A stretch of 64,000 bases of DNA from Halobacillus fulvus (GTDB lineage Bacteria > Bacillota > Bacilli > Bacillales > Halobacillaceae): positions 186,001 through 250,000 of the forward strand of contig SCFO01000002.1 of assembly GCA_004078665.1 (NCBI GenBank). The letters are read 5' to 3'. Below the pieces are notes generated by a model, which saw nothing but the letters and a program-made list of their open reading frames with translations, had not been told where the DNA came from and searched no databases. Of this stretch, positions 23,069 through 31,538 are shown one piece after another. The translations under genes were made by a program, and so were the position numbers. Each line of letters opens with the position of its first letter. Within the stretch, counting starts at the first letter, position 1.

Positions 23069-24985
23069 ATGTTTACAATAAAAAAATATATAAATAAACA
23101 ATCAGGTATCAAGATACTTATATATGCGATCATCATGGCGATGTTTTGGTTGAAAATGCATTTCATTCAATCGAACATTTTTTCACTTAATGTAGAAAAT
23201 TCTAATGAAGCGTCTATTTTGGCATTTAATCCGCTGAGCAGCATTTTCCTCATTTTCGGATTAGGGATTTTGATTGCTGGGCGCCGGGGGATGCTGGTGT
23301 CCTATATTTTAGGATCTCTGCTTCTGTACGTGAACATTCTTTTCTACAGAGAGTACAATGATTTTATTACGATCCCGATGCTGAGCCAGGTTGCAAATCT
23401 AGCAGATCTTGGCGGAAGTATTGGAACAATCCTTTCAGCGACGGACATTCTTTTATTTGTAGACGTGTTGATTGCAGCTTTCCTATTATTCTATTTAAAA
23501 CCGGAGCGTCTAACACAGTTCAAACCAAAGCGTCGCGAAGGTTTTGTTTTGGCTATTATCGCGATTCCATTGTTTCTTATTAACCTTTCCTGGGCTGAAA
23601 CAGAACGTACCGATTTGCTTGAGCGTACATTCGACCGCAACATGCTTGTAAAATATATCGGACTGATCAACTATCATGTCTATGACGCAGTCCTTCAAGG
23701 TAAGACAGAAATGACGCGTACGATGGCAGATAGTAACGAGTTGGTTCCTGTGATCAACTATATGAATGAAAACGAACAAGAAGATAGCGATAAGCTTGAG
23801 GGTGCTGCAGAGGGCAAAAACGTGATCGTATTATCTCTTGAGAGTACGCAGACTTTCGTTGTAGACAATACGTTGCACGGGGAAGAATTGACGCCTTACT
23901 TCAATGACCTTAAAGAGGAAGGGGTTTATTTTGATAACTTCTACCATCAGGTCAAGCAAGGGCGTACTTCCGACTCTGAATTCCTCTTAGCGAACTCGAT
24001 GTATCCATTGAACCGCGGGGCTGTTTTCTTTACTCACTCGGGTAATGAATATGAAGGATTCCCAAGTTTGTTAAGCGAAAATGATTACTTCACGAACGTT
24101 ATGCATGCCAATGACAAAACGTTCTGGAACCGTAATGTGATGTACGATTCTTTGGGGTATGATGATTTCTTCTCTAAAGAAGATTACGAAGTGACAGAAG
24201 AAAAATCTTACGGATGGGGGTACCTTGATGAGTACTTCTTTGCCGACTCCCTAGACAAGATGAAAGAAATGGAGCAGCCTTTCTTCTCGAAAATGATTAC
24301 GTTGACGAACCACTATCCTTTCACATTGCCTGAAGATAAGAAAATGATTGAAGAAGGCGAGACATCCAGTGGAACGTTGAATCGCTATTTCCAGACGATT
24401 CGTTATCAGGATGAAGCATTGAAACAGTTTGTAGAAGAATTTAAAAACTCCGAGCTCTATGATGACACGATTCTTGTCATTTACGGAGACCACTTTGGAA
24501 TTTCTGAGAATCACCAGAAAGCTATGGGTGAGTATTTAGATAAAGAGATTAACGACTTTGAACAGTTCCAATTACAGCGTGTGCCACTGCTGATTTATGG
24601 CAAAGGCATCAATGCTGAGAAGAACCATACCGTCGGTGGTCAAATCGATCTTCGTCCGACGCTGACGAACCTGTTAGGCCTTGAAGAAGAAGATACAAAC
24701 CCTGTTCAGTTCGGCCAGGATTTGATGGATGAAGACCGTCGTCAGTTCATGATCACACGTGATGGTGACTTTGCGAGTGAAGAGTATGTCGGTATTCAAG
24801 GCGTTTGTTACGACCGTGAAACAGGGGAAGAAGTCGAAGCCCCTGCTTGTGAGGAAGGCTTTGAAAAAGCACAGGAGGAATTACAGATTTCTGATTCGGT
24901 CATCTATGGAGACTTACTCCGTTATTTAGATGAAACCGAAATGGTGGAAACTGAAACACCGACTGAAAACAGTAGCGAACAATAA
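23069..24985 (+). CDS. ltaS: Lipoteichoic acid synthase family protein
   Basis: This 638-residue membrane enzyme has five N-terminal helices (about residues 13-175) followed by an extracellular sulfatase-type domain. It polymerises glycerol phosphate from phosphatidylglycerol onto a lipid anchor. The catalytic threonine is Thr300 in KQGRTSDSEF, and the metal ligand is Glu258 in VLSLEST; both match the layout of S. aureus LtaS. Further metal ligands lie in IYGDHFG. Bacilli carry several paralogues (LtaS, YfnI, YqgS, YvgJ), so the primary synthase role is not certain. Monocistronic, GGAGG before ATG 23069. Confidence 0.9.
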   Translation: MFTIKKYINKQSGIKILIYAIIMAMFWLKMHFIQSNIFSLNVENSNEASILAFNPLSSIFLIFGLGILIAGRRGMLVSYILGSLLLYVNILFYREYNDFITIPMLSQVANLADLGGSIGTILSATDILLFVDVLIAAFLLFYLKPERLTQFKPKRREGFVLAIIAIPLFLINLSWAETERTDLLERTFDRNMLVKYIGLINYHVYDAVLQGKTEMTRTMADSNELVPVINYMNENEQEDSDKLEGAAEGKNVIVLSLESTQTFVVDNTLHGEELTPYFNDLKEEGVYFDNFYHQVKQGRTSDSEFLLANSMYPLNRGAVFFTHSGNEYEGFPSLLSENDYFTNVMHANDKTFWNRNVMYDSLGYDDFFSKEDYEVTEEKSYGWGYLDEYFFADSLDKMKEMEQPFFSKMITLTNHYPFTLPEDKKMIEEGETSSGTLNRYFQTIRYQDEALKQFVEEFKNSELYDDTILVIYGDHFGISENHQKAMGEYLDKEINDFEQFQLQRVPLLIYGKGINAEKNHTVGGQIDLRPTLTNLLGLEEEDTNPVQFGQDLMDEDRRQFMITRDGDFASEEYVGIQGVCYDRETGEEVEAPACEEGFEKAQEELQISDSVIYGDLLRYLDETEMVETETPTENSSEQ

Positions 24986-24988
24986 TGA

Positions 24989-25025
24989 AGAGCCGACTGT
25001 CCTATCGAGGGCAGTCGGCTTTTTT
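24989..25025 (+). terminator. Terminator after ltaS
   Basis: AGCCGACTG (24991-24999) / CAGTCGGCT (25012-25020) with a T run. Confidence 0.92.
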
Positions 25026-25136
25026 GATGATTTAAAAGGATGATTCAGCATTCAGGAAAAGAGGGGAGGGCCGTCCGAAACGGATGGTTACCGGTGTGTT
25101 CGTTTACTTTGTGAACAAATACAATAGTGCTCACGA

Positions 25137-25170
25137 TAAAAAAGAGCCGGGAAACTATTTCCCAGCTCTG
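25137..25170 (-). terminator. Terminator of the sulfur operon (minus strand)
   Basis: AGAGCCGGGAAA and TTTCCCAGCTCT form a near-perfect stem; read on the minus strand it ends in a run of U from 25143 to 25138. It lies 33 bases after the tauE stop. Between it and the ltaS terminator only a minor CCGTCCG/CGGATGG hairpin is seen. Confidence 0.85.
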
Positions 25171-25202
25171 ACAAAAAGATCATACTTGTTCTCGCTATAA
25201 AT

Positions 25203-25979
25203 TTAAAAGAAATCGAGCCAAACTTTTACAGTGGTTGCTAAAATAAGCAACGCGAGAACCGTTTGAAGTACTTTCGTGTTGACTCGTTTACCGGCCATTG
25301 CTCCAAGTGGCGAAGCGAGCAGACTGGCGACGACCATAATGGCAGCAGGAAAATACTCCACTTGTCCCGTAGTCACCTTACCAATCGTAGCACCAATTGA
25401 AGAAATCAAGGTGATCGCTAGTGAAGAAGCGATTGTCATACGAGTCGGAATTTTTAAGACGACAAGCATGATCGGTACGAGAAGAAAGGCTCCAGCGGCT
25501 CCGACAATTCCCGCTCCGACTCCGACGACAAGCGCTAGAGAAGCCGCCAGTGTACGATTGAATGTGACCTCCTCAAGATTCTGATCGTCCAGCCCTTTCT
25601 TAGGTATAAACATCATGATGGTTGCGATCAGGGCCAGCACTCCGTATACGAAGTTGATTCCTGATTCCGGCATAAAACGTGATCCATAACCACCGATAAA
25701 GCTTCCAATCAAAATACTGATCCCCATATAAAGAATAAGTTCTTTATTCAAATAGCCACCTTTTCGATAGGCCCAAACGCCGCCGATCGTTGCGAAGAAC
25801 ACTTGCACGGCACTAATCCCTGAAACTTCATGAGCCGTGAAGGCAGTGAACCCTACGAGTGGTGGTATATATAAAAGCATCGGATATTTGATGATAGAGC
25901 CTCCGATTCCGAGCATTCCGGATAGATAAGACCCGACAAAGCCGATGATGAAGATTGTAATGATCAATCCGAATTCCAT
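25203..25979 (-). CDS. TauE/SafE family sulfite (anion) exporter
   Basis: This 258-residue polytopic membrane protein of the TauE/SafE family has about eight helices in two related halves ([19 protein letters not shown] in the first half, [16 protein letters not shown] in the second). Members export sulfite, thiosulfate or sulfoacetate. ATG 25979 has AAGGAGG upstream; the frame extends further, but the extension runs into the terminator stem. It is the last gene of the CstR-controlled cluster, consistent with removal of sulfite or thiosulfate made by the persulfide dioxygenase-like enzyme. Confidence 0.85.
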   Translation of the reverse strand: MEFGLIITIFIIGFVGSYLSGMLGIGGSIIKYPMLLYIPPLVGFTAFTAHEVSGISAVQVFFATIGGVWAYRKGGYLNKELILYMGISILIGSFIGGYGSRFMPESGINFVYGVLALIATIMMFIPKKGLDDQNLEEVTFNRTLAASLALVVGVGAGIVGAAGAFLLVPIMLVVLKIPTRMTIASSLAITLISSIGATIGKVTTGQVEYFPAAIMVVASLLASPLGAMAGKRVNTKVLQTVLALLILATTVKVWLDFF

Positions 25980-25994
25980 CGTTGTAACCTCCTT

Positions 25995-26025
25995 AAAAAA
26001 GGGAACCAATGTAGGTTCCCTTTTT
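25995..26025 (-). terminator. Hairpin between tusA and tauE
   Basis: GGGAACC (26001-26007) / GGTTCCC (26014-26020) flanked by A and T runs reads as a terminator on both strands. Because it lies inside the operon, it may attenuate tauE expression. Confidence 0.7.
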
Positions 26026-26032
26026 GACTCTT

Positions 26033-26260
26033 TTAGCCTTTTTGAATCCAGAACTTAAGAACGTCATCTTCTTCTTTATGCTCAAGAAGCTCGTGTCCAC
26101 CGGATTTTGCCCAGGCTGTCAAGTCACCTTTAGCTCCTTTATCTGTTGCGTGGATTTCAAGTACTTCACCAGTTTCGATGTCTTTCATCGCTTTTTTTGT
26201 TTTGACAATTGGCATCGGGCAAGCTAGTCCTGTGGCATCTAATACTTTTGTTACGTTCAT
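26033..26260 (-). CDS. TusA-family sulfur carrier protein
   Basis: This 75-residue protein is a whole TusA/SirA domain with the family motif [15 protein letters not shown]; Cys14 carries the persulfide. It should pass sulfane sulfur between the rhodanese, DsrE-like and dioxygenase proteins encoded beside it. GGAGGG precedes ATG 26260. It closely resembles the TusA half of the fusion at 27505 (same [10 protein letters not shown] and AWAKS segments), suggesting duplication. Confidence 0.9.
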   Translation of the reverse strand: MNVTKVLDATGLACPMPIVKTKKAMKDIETGEVLEIHATDKGAKGDLTAWAKSGGHELLEHKEEDDVLKFWIQKG

Positions 26261-26312
26261 GATAAATTCCCTCCAAATAATGATTAAGTTTTTTTATAGT
26301 GAGTGCATTCCT

Positions 26313-27443
26313 TTAGCGGACAGCACAACGGTTTGGTCCAATTTCCATTTCGCGTTGGTCTTCTTCTTCCGGCGTGATTTTACCCATATTTGTTTCCCGG
26401 ATTTCTTGATACGCATTTGGTTGTGGCGGCAGATTTTCTGTCACCATTTTTCTGAACTCATTCTCGTCTTCAATATTCAAACCATGGTTTTTCTCGAATA
26501 GTGTGCCAAGCTTCTCAGCCACCGTTCCATCTTCGTTCAGTTCGTCCATGATCATGAAGTGTGCCGGAAGCACAACGAGTTCATCAGAGAGCTCTTTGTA
26601 GCGCTCATAGAGTGTTTCGCGCAGATCACCAACCCAGTCTTCCGCTTTGCCGGCCAAGTCTGGGCGACCGATAGAATCGATGAATAGAATGTCTCCACTC
26701 ATCAAATATTGATCATCCACGACGAATGAAGTGGAGCCGATTGTGTGTCCTGGTGAATACAACGCATGGATGTCGATGGTCGTATTTCCGATTTTCACGT
26801 TTTCCCCGTCTTCAAGAGGCTGATAGTTGAAGACGACTTCTGTAGCATCTTTAGGTGGTAGCCAGTACGTTGCTTTCGTCTGTTCAGCAATTTGACGGCC
26901 ACCTGAAATGTGATCAGCGTGCAGGTGTGTGTCAAAGACATGAGTGATTTGCGCATTTTTTTCATTCGCAAAATCAATGTAGACGTCTGTCATTCTTGTC
27001 GCATCGATCAGAGCCGCTTCTCCGTTAGATAGAACCATGTAGGATAGGCAGCCTTTTCCGATGCGGACGAATTGATAGAGTTCGCCACCATCTTTAAGAT
27101 CATTGACTTTGACAGGAACAAGGTGTTCACTCCACGCTTTCATTCCGCCTTCAAGGGAATAAACGTTTGTCATGCCTTCTTCTTCAAGCATTTCAGCTAC
27201 CATTTGGGAAGAACCGCCTTTGGCACAAACGACCACCACTTCACGATCTTTTGGCAGCTGATCAAGAATGTCTTCGACGCCATCTAGCAAATCAAAGTAA
27301 GGGATGTTCATATAATCAAAGTGCTCGCTTTCGATTTTCCAATCTTCAAAAGCATCTTCTGTGCGCACATCTAAAATAAATACATTTTCTTTATCAAGTA
27401 CTTTTTCAGCCATTTGTTTCGTAGTCATTTCTTTCACAGTCAT
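26313..27443 (-). CDS. Rhodanese-MBL fold protein (persulfide dioxygenase-sulfurtransferase type)
   Basis: This 376-residue protein has an N-terminal rhodanese domain (about 1-110, Cys73 in VVCAKGGSS) and a metallo-beta-lactamase fold (about 118-310) with the iron-binding motif THLHADH, then SPGHTIGS and LPAHF. Persulfide dioxygenases of this MBL class oxidise glutathione-, coenzyme A- or bacillithiol-persulfide to sulfite. The combination resembles CstB of S. aureus, although the domain order differs. ATG 27443; the ribosome site overlaps an 18-bp CstR-type palindrome, so this gene can be controlled separately inside the cluster. The protein ends in an extra CAVR tail. Confidence 0.88.
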   Translation of the reverse strand: MTVKEMTTKQMAEKVLDKENVFILDVRTEDAFEDWKIESEHFDYMNIPYFDLLDGVEDILDQLPKDREVVVVCAKGGSSQMVAEMLEEEGMTNVYSLEGGMKAWSEHLVPVKVNDLKDGGELYQFVRIGKGCLSYMVLSNGEAALIDATRMTDVYIDFANEKNAQITHVFDTHLHADHISGGRQIAEQTKATYWLPPKDATEVVFNYQPLEDGENVKIGNTTIDIHALYSPGHTIGSTSFVVDDQYLMSGDILFIDSIGRPDLAGKAEDWVGDLRETLYERYKELSDELVVLPAHFMIMDELNEDGTVAEKLGTLFEKNHGLNIEDENEFRKMVTENLPPQPNAYQEIRETNMGKITPEEEDQREMEIGPNRCAVR

Positions 27444-27447
27444 TTAA

Positions 27448-27465
27448 CTTACCCCCTAAGGTATA
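27448..27465 (-). promoter_or_regulatory. CstR-type operator before the rhodanese-MBL gene
   Basis: CTTACC-N6-GGTATA: the right half is perfect and the left half matches 4 of 6 bases of the TATACC-N6-GGTATA pattern found upstream of cstR. It overlaps the ribosome site of the gene starting at 27443. Confidence 0.55.
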
Positions 27466-27504
27466 ATTTTATCGAAAAAAATTTAGGAGGGGAAAAGACT
27501 CCCC

Positions 27505-28071
27505 TTATTGGTTAGACGTTGTATCTCCTGACCATTCGCTCATTCCTGGTACAACGTTATACACCTGAGCAAATCCTTTTTCTGAAAGCTTTTGAGCGGC
27601 TAAATCGCTTCGGCTTCCGGTACGGCAGACAACGTACACAGTTTTACTTTGATCGATTTCGTCAGCCCGTTCGTCGAGCTCACCAAGAGGAATAGAGGCA
27701 GCCCCTGGAATATGATTGAATGCATATTCTGCTGATTCACGGACGTCGAGTACAACGGTATCTTCTTCATTCAAAGCTTGCGTAAGTTCGTCATTCGATA
27801 CGACGTGCGGGTGTTTTTTTTCTTGTTCTTCATCTTCATTTGCTTTTCGTACATAGTGCTTCAGGACATCATTTTCTTCGATGGTGCCCAAATATTGATG
27901 GCCGGCACTCTTAGCCCACGCGGCTAAGTCTGCTTTGGACCCTTTATCTGTTGCCTGAACTTCAATGACTTGACCAGGTTCAAGGTCTTTCATGGATTTT
28001 TTCGTTTTTACAATCGGCATAGGGCAGGCAAGCCCTTTAGCATCGAGCAATACATCACTTTTTATAGTCAT
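27505..28071 (-). CDS. TusA-rhodanese fusion sulfurtransferase
   Basis: This 188-residue fusion has an N-terminal TusA domain (Cys16 in [13 protein letters not shown]) and a C-terminal rhodanese domain (about 95-185; active Cys in VYVVCRTGSRSD). It shuttles sulfane sulfur and resembles part of CstA of S. aureus, where rhodanese, TusA and DsrE domains are joined; here DsrE is separate. I chose ATG 28071, with AGGAGG upstream on the minus strand. A longer frame runs back through the preceding rhodanese gene and is not real. A palindromic operator lies just upstream. Confidence 0.9.
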   Translation of the reverse strand: MTIKSDVLLDAKGLACPMPIVKTKKSMKDLEPGQVIEVQATDKGSKADLAAWAKSAGHQYLGTIEENDVLKHYVRKANEDEEQEKKHPHVVSNDELTQALNEEDTVVLDVRESAEYAFNHIPGAASIPLGELDERADEIDQSKTVYVVCRTGSRSDLAAQKLSEKGFAQVYNVVPGMSEWSGDTTSNQ

Positions 28072-28085
28072 GATCTCATCCTCCT

Positions 28086-28103
28086 GTAACCCATATGGGT
28101 ATC
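28086..28103 (-). promoter_or_regulatory. CstR-type operator before the TusA-rhodanese gene
   Basis: GTAACC-N6-GGTATC has a perfect 12-bp core palindrome ACCCATATGGGT (28089-28100). It lies between the rhodanese stop and the next start. Confidence 0.55.
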
Positions 28104-28400
28104 TTATTTTGTCGGACCTTCCCAGTTCATCATTCCGCCGTTCATGTTTGTGACATCGAATCCTTGCTGCTCTAAGAATTGAGTCGCTTGGCCGCTTCGG
28201 CCTCCTGAACGACACACCATAATATAAGGTTTGGATGAATCTAATTCGTTCATACGTGCATCGATCGAACCAAGAGGAATGTGTTTGGCTCCTGGAATCA
28301 TACCTGTTGCCACTTCCTCGTCTTCTCTTACATCGATAATATTTAATGATTCACCATTTGATAATTTCTGTTCGACTTCTTTCGCTTCTAATGCTTTCAT
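28104..28400 (-). CDS. Single-domain rhodanese (thiosulfate/persulfide sulfurtransferase)
   Basis: This 98-residue rhodanese domain has the active-site loop MVCRSGGRSGQA carrying the catalytic cysteine. It transfers sulfane sulfur to thiols or to TusA. AGGAGG precedes ATG 28400. It lies between the DsrE-like and TusA-rhodanese genes with short gaps, in the CstR cluster. Confidence 0.9.
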   Translation of the reverse strand: MKALEAKEVEQKLSNGESLNIIDVREDEEVATGMIPGAKHIPLGSIDARMNELDSSKPYIMVCRSGGRSGQATQFLEQQGFDVTNMNGGMMNWEGPTK

Positions 28401-28414
28401 GTTTTGACCTCCTG

Positions 28415-28894
28415 TTAAATGAATAGGTTGACATTTCCATCTTCTGCATCGCCTAAATATGCGGCAACGCCTGCATATTCGATCTCATCCAGTAGTTCTT
28501 CTTTTTGCAAACCTAATAAATCCATTGTCATCGTGCAGGCGACGAGGTTGACGTCCTGCTCTTGAGCCATGTCAATCAGATCAGGTAATGGCATTGCATT
28601 ATGCTTTTTCATGACGTCTTTAATCATTTTTGGTCCAAATCCTGCGAAGTTCATTTTAGAGATGCCCATTTTATTTGCACCGCGCGGCATCATTTTGCCA
28701 AACATCTTTTCAATGAAATTCTTATCCACTTTAATAGCTTCATCTTTTCTTAGAGCGTTTAAACCCCAGAAGGTATGAAAAATGGTAACTTCGTGATCGT
28801 AGGCAGCGGCACCGTTTGCGATGATATAGGCTGCCATCGCTTTGTCATAATCACCACTAAATAAAATAATGTTCGTTTTCTTTTGTTCAGACAT
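28415..28894 (-). CDS. DsrE/DsrF-like family protein
   Basis: This 159-residue protein has the DsrE-type fold, with NIILFSGDYDKAMAAYIIANGA at the N-terminus and the conserved cysteine segment VNLVACTMTMDLLGL near residues 110-125. DsrE-like proteins accept and hold persulfide sulfur. ATG 28894 is preceded by GAGGAGG; the extended start at 28909 lacks a ribosome site. It is the first structural gene after cstR and has its own 18-bp palindrome upstream. Confidence 0.88.
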   Translation of the reverse strand: MSEQKKTNIILFSGDYDKAMAAYIIANGAAAYDHEVTIFHTFWGLNALRKDEAIKVDKNFIEKMFGKMMPRGANKMGISKMNFAGFGPKMIKDVMKKHNAMPLPDLIDMAQEQDVNLVACTMTMDLLGLQKEELLDEIEYAGVAAYLGDAEDGNVNLFI

Positions 28895-28920
28895 GAAAAT
28901 CCTCCTCATAATTATATACT

Positions 28921-28938
28921 TATACTAGTAGGGGTATA
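28921..28938 (-). promoter_or_regulatory. CstR-type operator before the DsrE-like gene
   Basis: TATACT-N6-GGTATA differs from the cstR operator (TATACC-N6-GGTATA) in a single half-site base. It lies 27 bases before the DsrE-like start. Confidence 0.65.
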
Positions 28939-28954
28939 ATATTTATTAAAAAAA

Positions 28955-29212
28955 TTATCGACTTTTGACAAGAAGCTTAACGGCTTCGTTGACTGCGTCT
29001 TCTGTGCTTTCTGATTCTTCGCTCTCACGGATACATTCCACAAGGTTTGAGCTAACCACTAAACCAATGGTACGATCCAGTGCACTTCTTGATGCAGAAA
29101 GTTGAGTGATGACATCTTTACAATCTTTATTTTCTTCCATCATCTTTAAAACGCCGCGAAGTTGTCCTTCGATCCGTTTGATTCTGTTCTTCATCGCATC
29201 ATTGTATTCCAT
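28955..29212 (-). CDS. cstR: Persulfide-sensing repressor CstR (CsoR/RcnR family)
   Basis: This 85-residue all-helical repressor of the DUF156 family has cysteines at exactly 31 (NKDCKDV) and 60 (LVECIRES). These match the persulfide-sensing pair of S. aureus CstR. The histidine needed by copper-sensing CsoR is absent. Reaction with persulfides cross-links the cysteines and releases DNA. The gene heads the sulfur cluster, and the operator 29273-29290 fills its own promoter spacer, so it should repress itself and the genes downstream. Confidence 0.92.
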   Translation of the reverse strand: MEYNDAMKNRIKRIEGQLRGVLKMMEENKDCKDVITQLSASRSALDRTIGLVVSSNLVECIRESEESESTEDAVNEAVKLLVKSR

Positions 29213-29268
29213 TCCAGTTAACCTCCCTTAGTGGATGTTTGCTGTCCCGTTTGAACAGTACATGACTA

Positions 29269-29297
29269 ATAATATACCCCATTAGGTATAATGTCAA
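29269..29297 (-). promoter_or_regulatory. cstR promoter with embedded operator
   Basis: On the minus strand a perfect TTGACA (29297-29292) is followed after 17 bases by TATTAT (29274-29269). The 18-bp palindrome TATACC-N6-GGTATA (29273-29290) occupies the spacer. This is a classic repressor-controlled sigma-A promoter and the best match of the five operator-like sites. Confidence 0.8.
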
Positions 29298-29356
29298 CAG
29301 GTAAACATAATTTTTTTTAGAGTTTGGATAACACTAAGCATAAAAGGGGGATTGTC

Positions 29357-30076
29357 ATGGAAATCATGGAAGATGGGCTCAAGGTGATCGGTAGGGTTGT
29401 CACGATTCTCCCCTTATTACTAGGGATTACTCTATTTATGGGGAAACGCTCGATTGCAGAGCTGCCTGTATTCGACCTTTTAGTGCTGTTAGTTCTAGGA
29501 TCCGTAGTCGGAGCCGATATTGCGGATCCGGATATCAATCACATTCATACGGTCATTGCAATGATCGCCATCGCTTTGCTTCAAAAGTCAGTGATTGGGA
29601 TGAAGCTTAAAAATCGAAAGATAGGAAAATGGCTGACCTTTGAACCGACGGTCGTCCTTTACCAAGGGAAGCTGCTCGATCATAATATACGAAAGATTCA
29701 TTACTCTATCGACAATATTTTAAATATGCTTAGAGAAAAAGATATCTTTCAAATAGAAGATGTGGAATTTGCTATCGTCGAATCTAATGGAAGCCTCTCT
29801 GTGAAAAGATACCCTCATAAAGAGGTGGTAACAAATGAGATCTTCCACGGGTTTAATAGGGGTGGGGGTTATGAAATTCCGCTTATACTAGATGGTCATG
29901 TACAAATGGATGTATTACTGAGAATCGGAAAAAGTACTGGCTGGTTAAGAGAGAAACTGAAGGAAAAAAAGGTCAAAGAGTCAGGAAATGTTTTTTACGC
30001 AGCGATGACGAGCAATGAGCAGATAGTTGTCTCTTTAAAAGGACAAGAAAAGGAAGGACCTCCGATTCAACATTAA
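29357..30076 (+). CDS. DUF421 (YetF-like) membrane protein
   Basis: This 239-residue protein has three N-terminal membrane helices (e.g. VVTILPLLLGITLFMGKR, LLVLLVLGSVVGADI) and a soluble C-terminal domain, the plan of the DUF421/YetF family. The family function is not firmly known. I chose ATG 29357, with AAGGGGG seven bases upstream; an in-frame TTG at 29324 is less likely. It is divergent from cstR, and the 18-bp operator lies between them, so it may share the persulfide response. Confidence 0.8.
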   Translation: MEIMEDGLKVIGRVVTILPLLLGITLFMGKRSIAELPVFDLLVLLVLGSVVGADIADPDINHIHTVIAMIAIALLQKSVIGMKLKNRKIGKWLTFEPTVVLYQGKLLDHNIRKIHYSIDNILNMLREKDIFQIEDVEFAIVESNGSLSVKRYPHKEVVTNEIFHGFNRGGGYEIPLILDGHVQMDVLLRIGKSTGWLREKLKEKKVKESGNVFYAAMTSNEQIVVSLKGQEKEGPPIQH

Positions 30077-30100
30077 AAAAGAGGGGGCAGCCCCTCTTAA
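30074..30100. terminator. Bidirectional terminator
   Basis: AAGAGGGGG-CAG-CCCCTCTT flanked by A and T residues serves the DUF421 gene and possibly the convergent DUF302 gene. Confidence 0.8.
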
Positions 30101-30104
30101 TCGT

Positions 30105-30488
30105 TTAAACGCTTCGATCCATGCAATGAATCAGTCGCTTTTCAATATCTTCTGCTAATTCATGAATATTTTCGTCCTCGACCATCTGAATCAGAGCGGT
30201 CGGTTTCGGCATGCCGATTTTGGTTGTTCCATTTTCTTGATAAACGACCATCTTACAAGGTAAAAAGTAACCGGCCATCGTATTCTCTGTTAATACTTTC
30301 TGGGCTTCCTTAGGATTACAAACTTCTAGGACTTTGAATTCCTGCTCGAATTCTAGTCCTTTTTCATTGAGTTTATCTTTGATGTCGAATGTCCACAAGA
30401 CGCCGAACTGCTCTTCTTTTAAACTTGTTTCCAGGCTCTCTACGGCTTCTTCAAGCCCTTTTGATGTCTCTACCGTATAATGAAACAT
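30105..30488 (-). CDS. DUF302 domain protein
   Basis: This 127-residue protein is almost entirely a DUF302 domain (LEEAVESLETSLKEEQFGVLWTFDIKDKL; LEVCNPKEAQKVL; MAGYFLPCKMVVYQ). The biochemical role of the family is unclear. Cys residues lie in VCNP and PCKM. AGGAGG precedes ATG 30488. An 18-bp CstR-type palindrome overlaps its probable -10 box, linking it to sulfur stress. Convergent with the DUF421 gene. Confidence 0.82.
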   Translation of the reverse strand: MFHYTVETSKGLEEAVESLETSLKEEQFGVLWTFDIKDKLNEKGLEFEQEFKVLEVCNPKEAQKVLTENTMAGYFLPCKMVVYQENGTTKIGMPKPTALIQMVEDENIHELAEDIEKRLIHCMDRSV

Positions 30489-30520
30489 ATCTTCTGCCTC
30501 CTTATTTTTTTCTCGGAGGT

Positions 30521-30540
30521 ATTATACCCTTGTTGGTATG
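30521..30540 (-). promoter_or_regulatory. CstR-type operator over the DUF302 promoter
   Basis: TATACC-N6-GGTATG (30523-30540) overlaps a TATAAT -10 box read on the minus strand (30526-30521). The half-sites match those upstream of cstR except for one base. Confidence 0.65.
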
Positions 30541-30688
30541 TGGATAATCATTGAAATTATAAATCTTACAGAATTTAGGTTGGGAAGACGGATGAAAGCA
30601 CCTTTTCGACATTTCGTGAGGGTGCTTTTGTTTTCACATTTCCTCACTTATATTAAAATAGAAAGAGCAGAAGAGAGGACGTGAAATA

Positions 30689-31429
30689 ATGGATAAAGAT
30701 ATTAAATTGATTGCTCTTGATTTGGACGGCACGCTCGTCAACCCAGACGGTATCGTTTCGAAAGAAAATGAAGAAGCCGTGAAGGAAGCGAAGAGCAGAG
30801 GAATTCATGTGGTATTAAGTACAGGAAGGTCCTTGTCCCGTTGCCGCGATATTGCGGAATCGCTGGGGCGCTCTTCTTATATCGTTACGATTAACGGTGG
30901 GGAAATTTACAACCATGAATTTGACTTAGTCGATCAGACGACTTTGGAACACCGTCATATTCAACGCTTATGGGAACTTAAGAGAGAGCACGGATTATAT
31001 TACTGGTCTTCAACGGTTCAAGGGCTGTATAACAGCGTCAATCCTTTCGATAAAGAAATCGAAGAGTATGAATGGTTGAAGTTCGGTTTCGATATTGAAG
31101 ATGATGAAGTGCGTGAAGTCATTCTGCAGGAACTGAATGACAATGAGCATTTAGAAGTGACAAACTCTAGTCCAACAAATATTGAAATCAATCCGGCGGG
31201 CGTAAATAAAGCGGCTGCTCTTCGCAAAGTGACGAAGTGGTTGGAGCTTGAAATGGATCATGTAATGGCGGTCGGTGACAGCCTGAATGATTTAGCGATG
31301 ATCCGTGAAGCCGGTTTAGGCGTCGCCATGGGGAATGCCCAGGAAGATGTCAAAAAAGAAGCCGCCTTTGTTACGAATACGAATGAGGAACACGGCGTAG
31401 CCAAAGCCATTGAAAAGATTCTTAAATAA
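30689..31429 (+). CDS. Cof-type HAD-IIB family phosphatase
   Basis: This 246-residue haloacid dehalogenase phosphatase has motif I LDLDGTLVNPDG (nucleophile Asp near 11), motif II STGRS and motif IV VGDSLNDLAM near the C-terminus. Relatives hydrolyse sugar phosphates or FMN; the substrate cannot be read from sequence. Monocistronic, with its own terminator. Confidence 0.9.
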   Translation: MDKDIKLIALDLDGTLVNPDGIVSKENEEAVKEAKSRGIHVVLSTGRSLSRCRDIAESLGRSSYIVTINGGEIYNHEFDLVDQTTLEHRHIQRLWELKREHGLYYWSSTVQGLYNSVNPFDKEIEEYEWLKFGFDIEDDEVREVILQELNDNEHLEVTNSSPTNIEINPAGVNKAAALRKVTKWLELEMDHVMAVGDSLNDLAMIREAGLGVAMGNAQEDVKKEAAFVTNTNEEHGVAKAIEKILK

Positions 31430-31434
31430 GTGAG

Positions 31435-31466
31435 AAAGTCAGTCTTTTGAAAAGGCTGACTTTTTT
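31435..31466 (+). terminator. Terminator after the HAD phosphatase gene
   Basis: AAAGTCAG (31435-31442) / CTGACTTT (31456-31463) and six T residues. Confidence 0.88.
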
Positions 31467-31524
31467 CATCGTTAAAACTAATCCTGCTTATGAAATGAAA
31501 GGAATAGGACTTTTGAAAGAATTA

Positions 31525-31538
31525 TGTAAGCGTTATCT
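31525..31538 (+). promoter_or_regulatory. Candidate cre (CcpA) site before the fatty acid oxidation operon
   Basis: TGTAAGCGTTATCT matches the cre consensus TGWAAGCGYTWWCA in all but the last base. It lies about 95 bases before the acyl-CoA dehydrogenase gene and would repress fatty acid use when sugars are present. Confidence 0.55.

Noticed and set aside
28104-28215. Extended N-terminus of the TusA-rhodanese frame running into the upstream rhodanese gene
   Set aside because: The extension lacks TusA homology and overlaps another real gene; ATG 28071 has a proper ribosome site.
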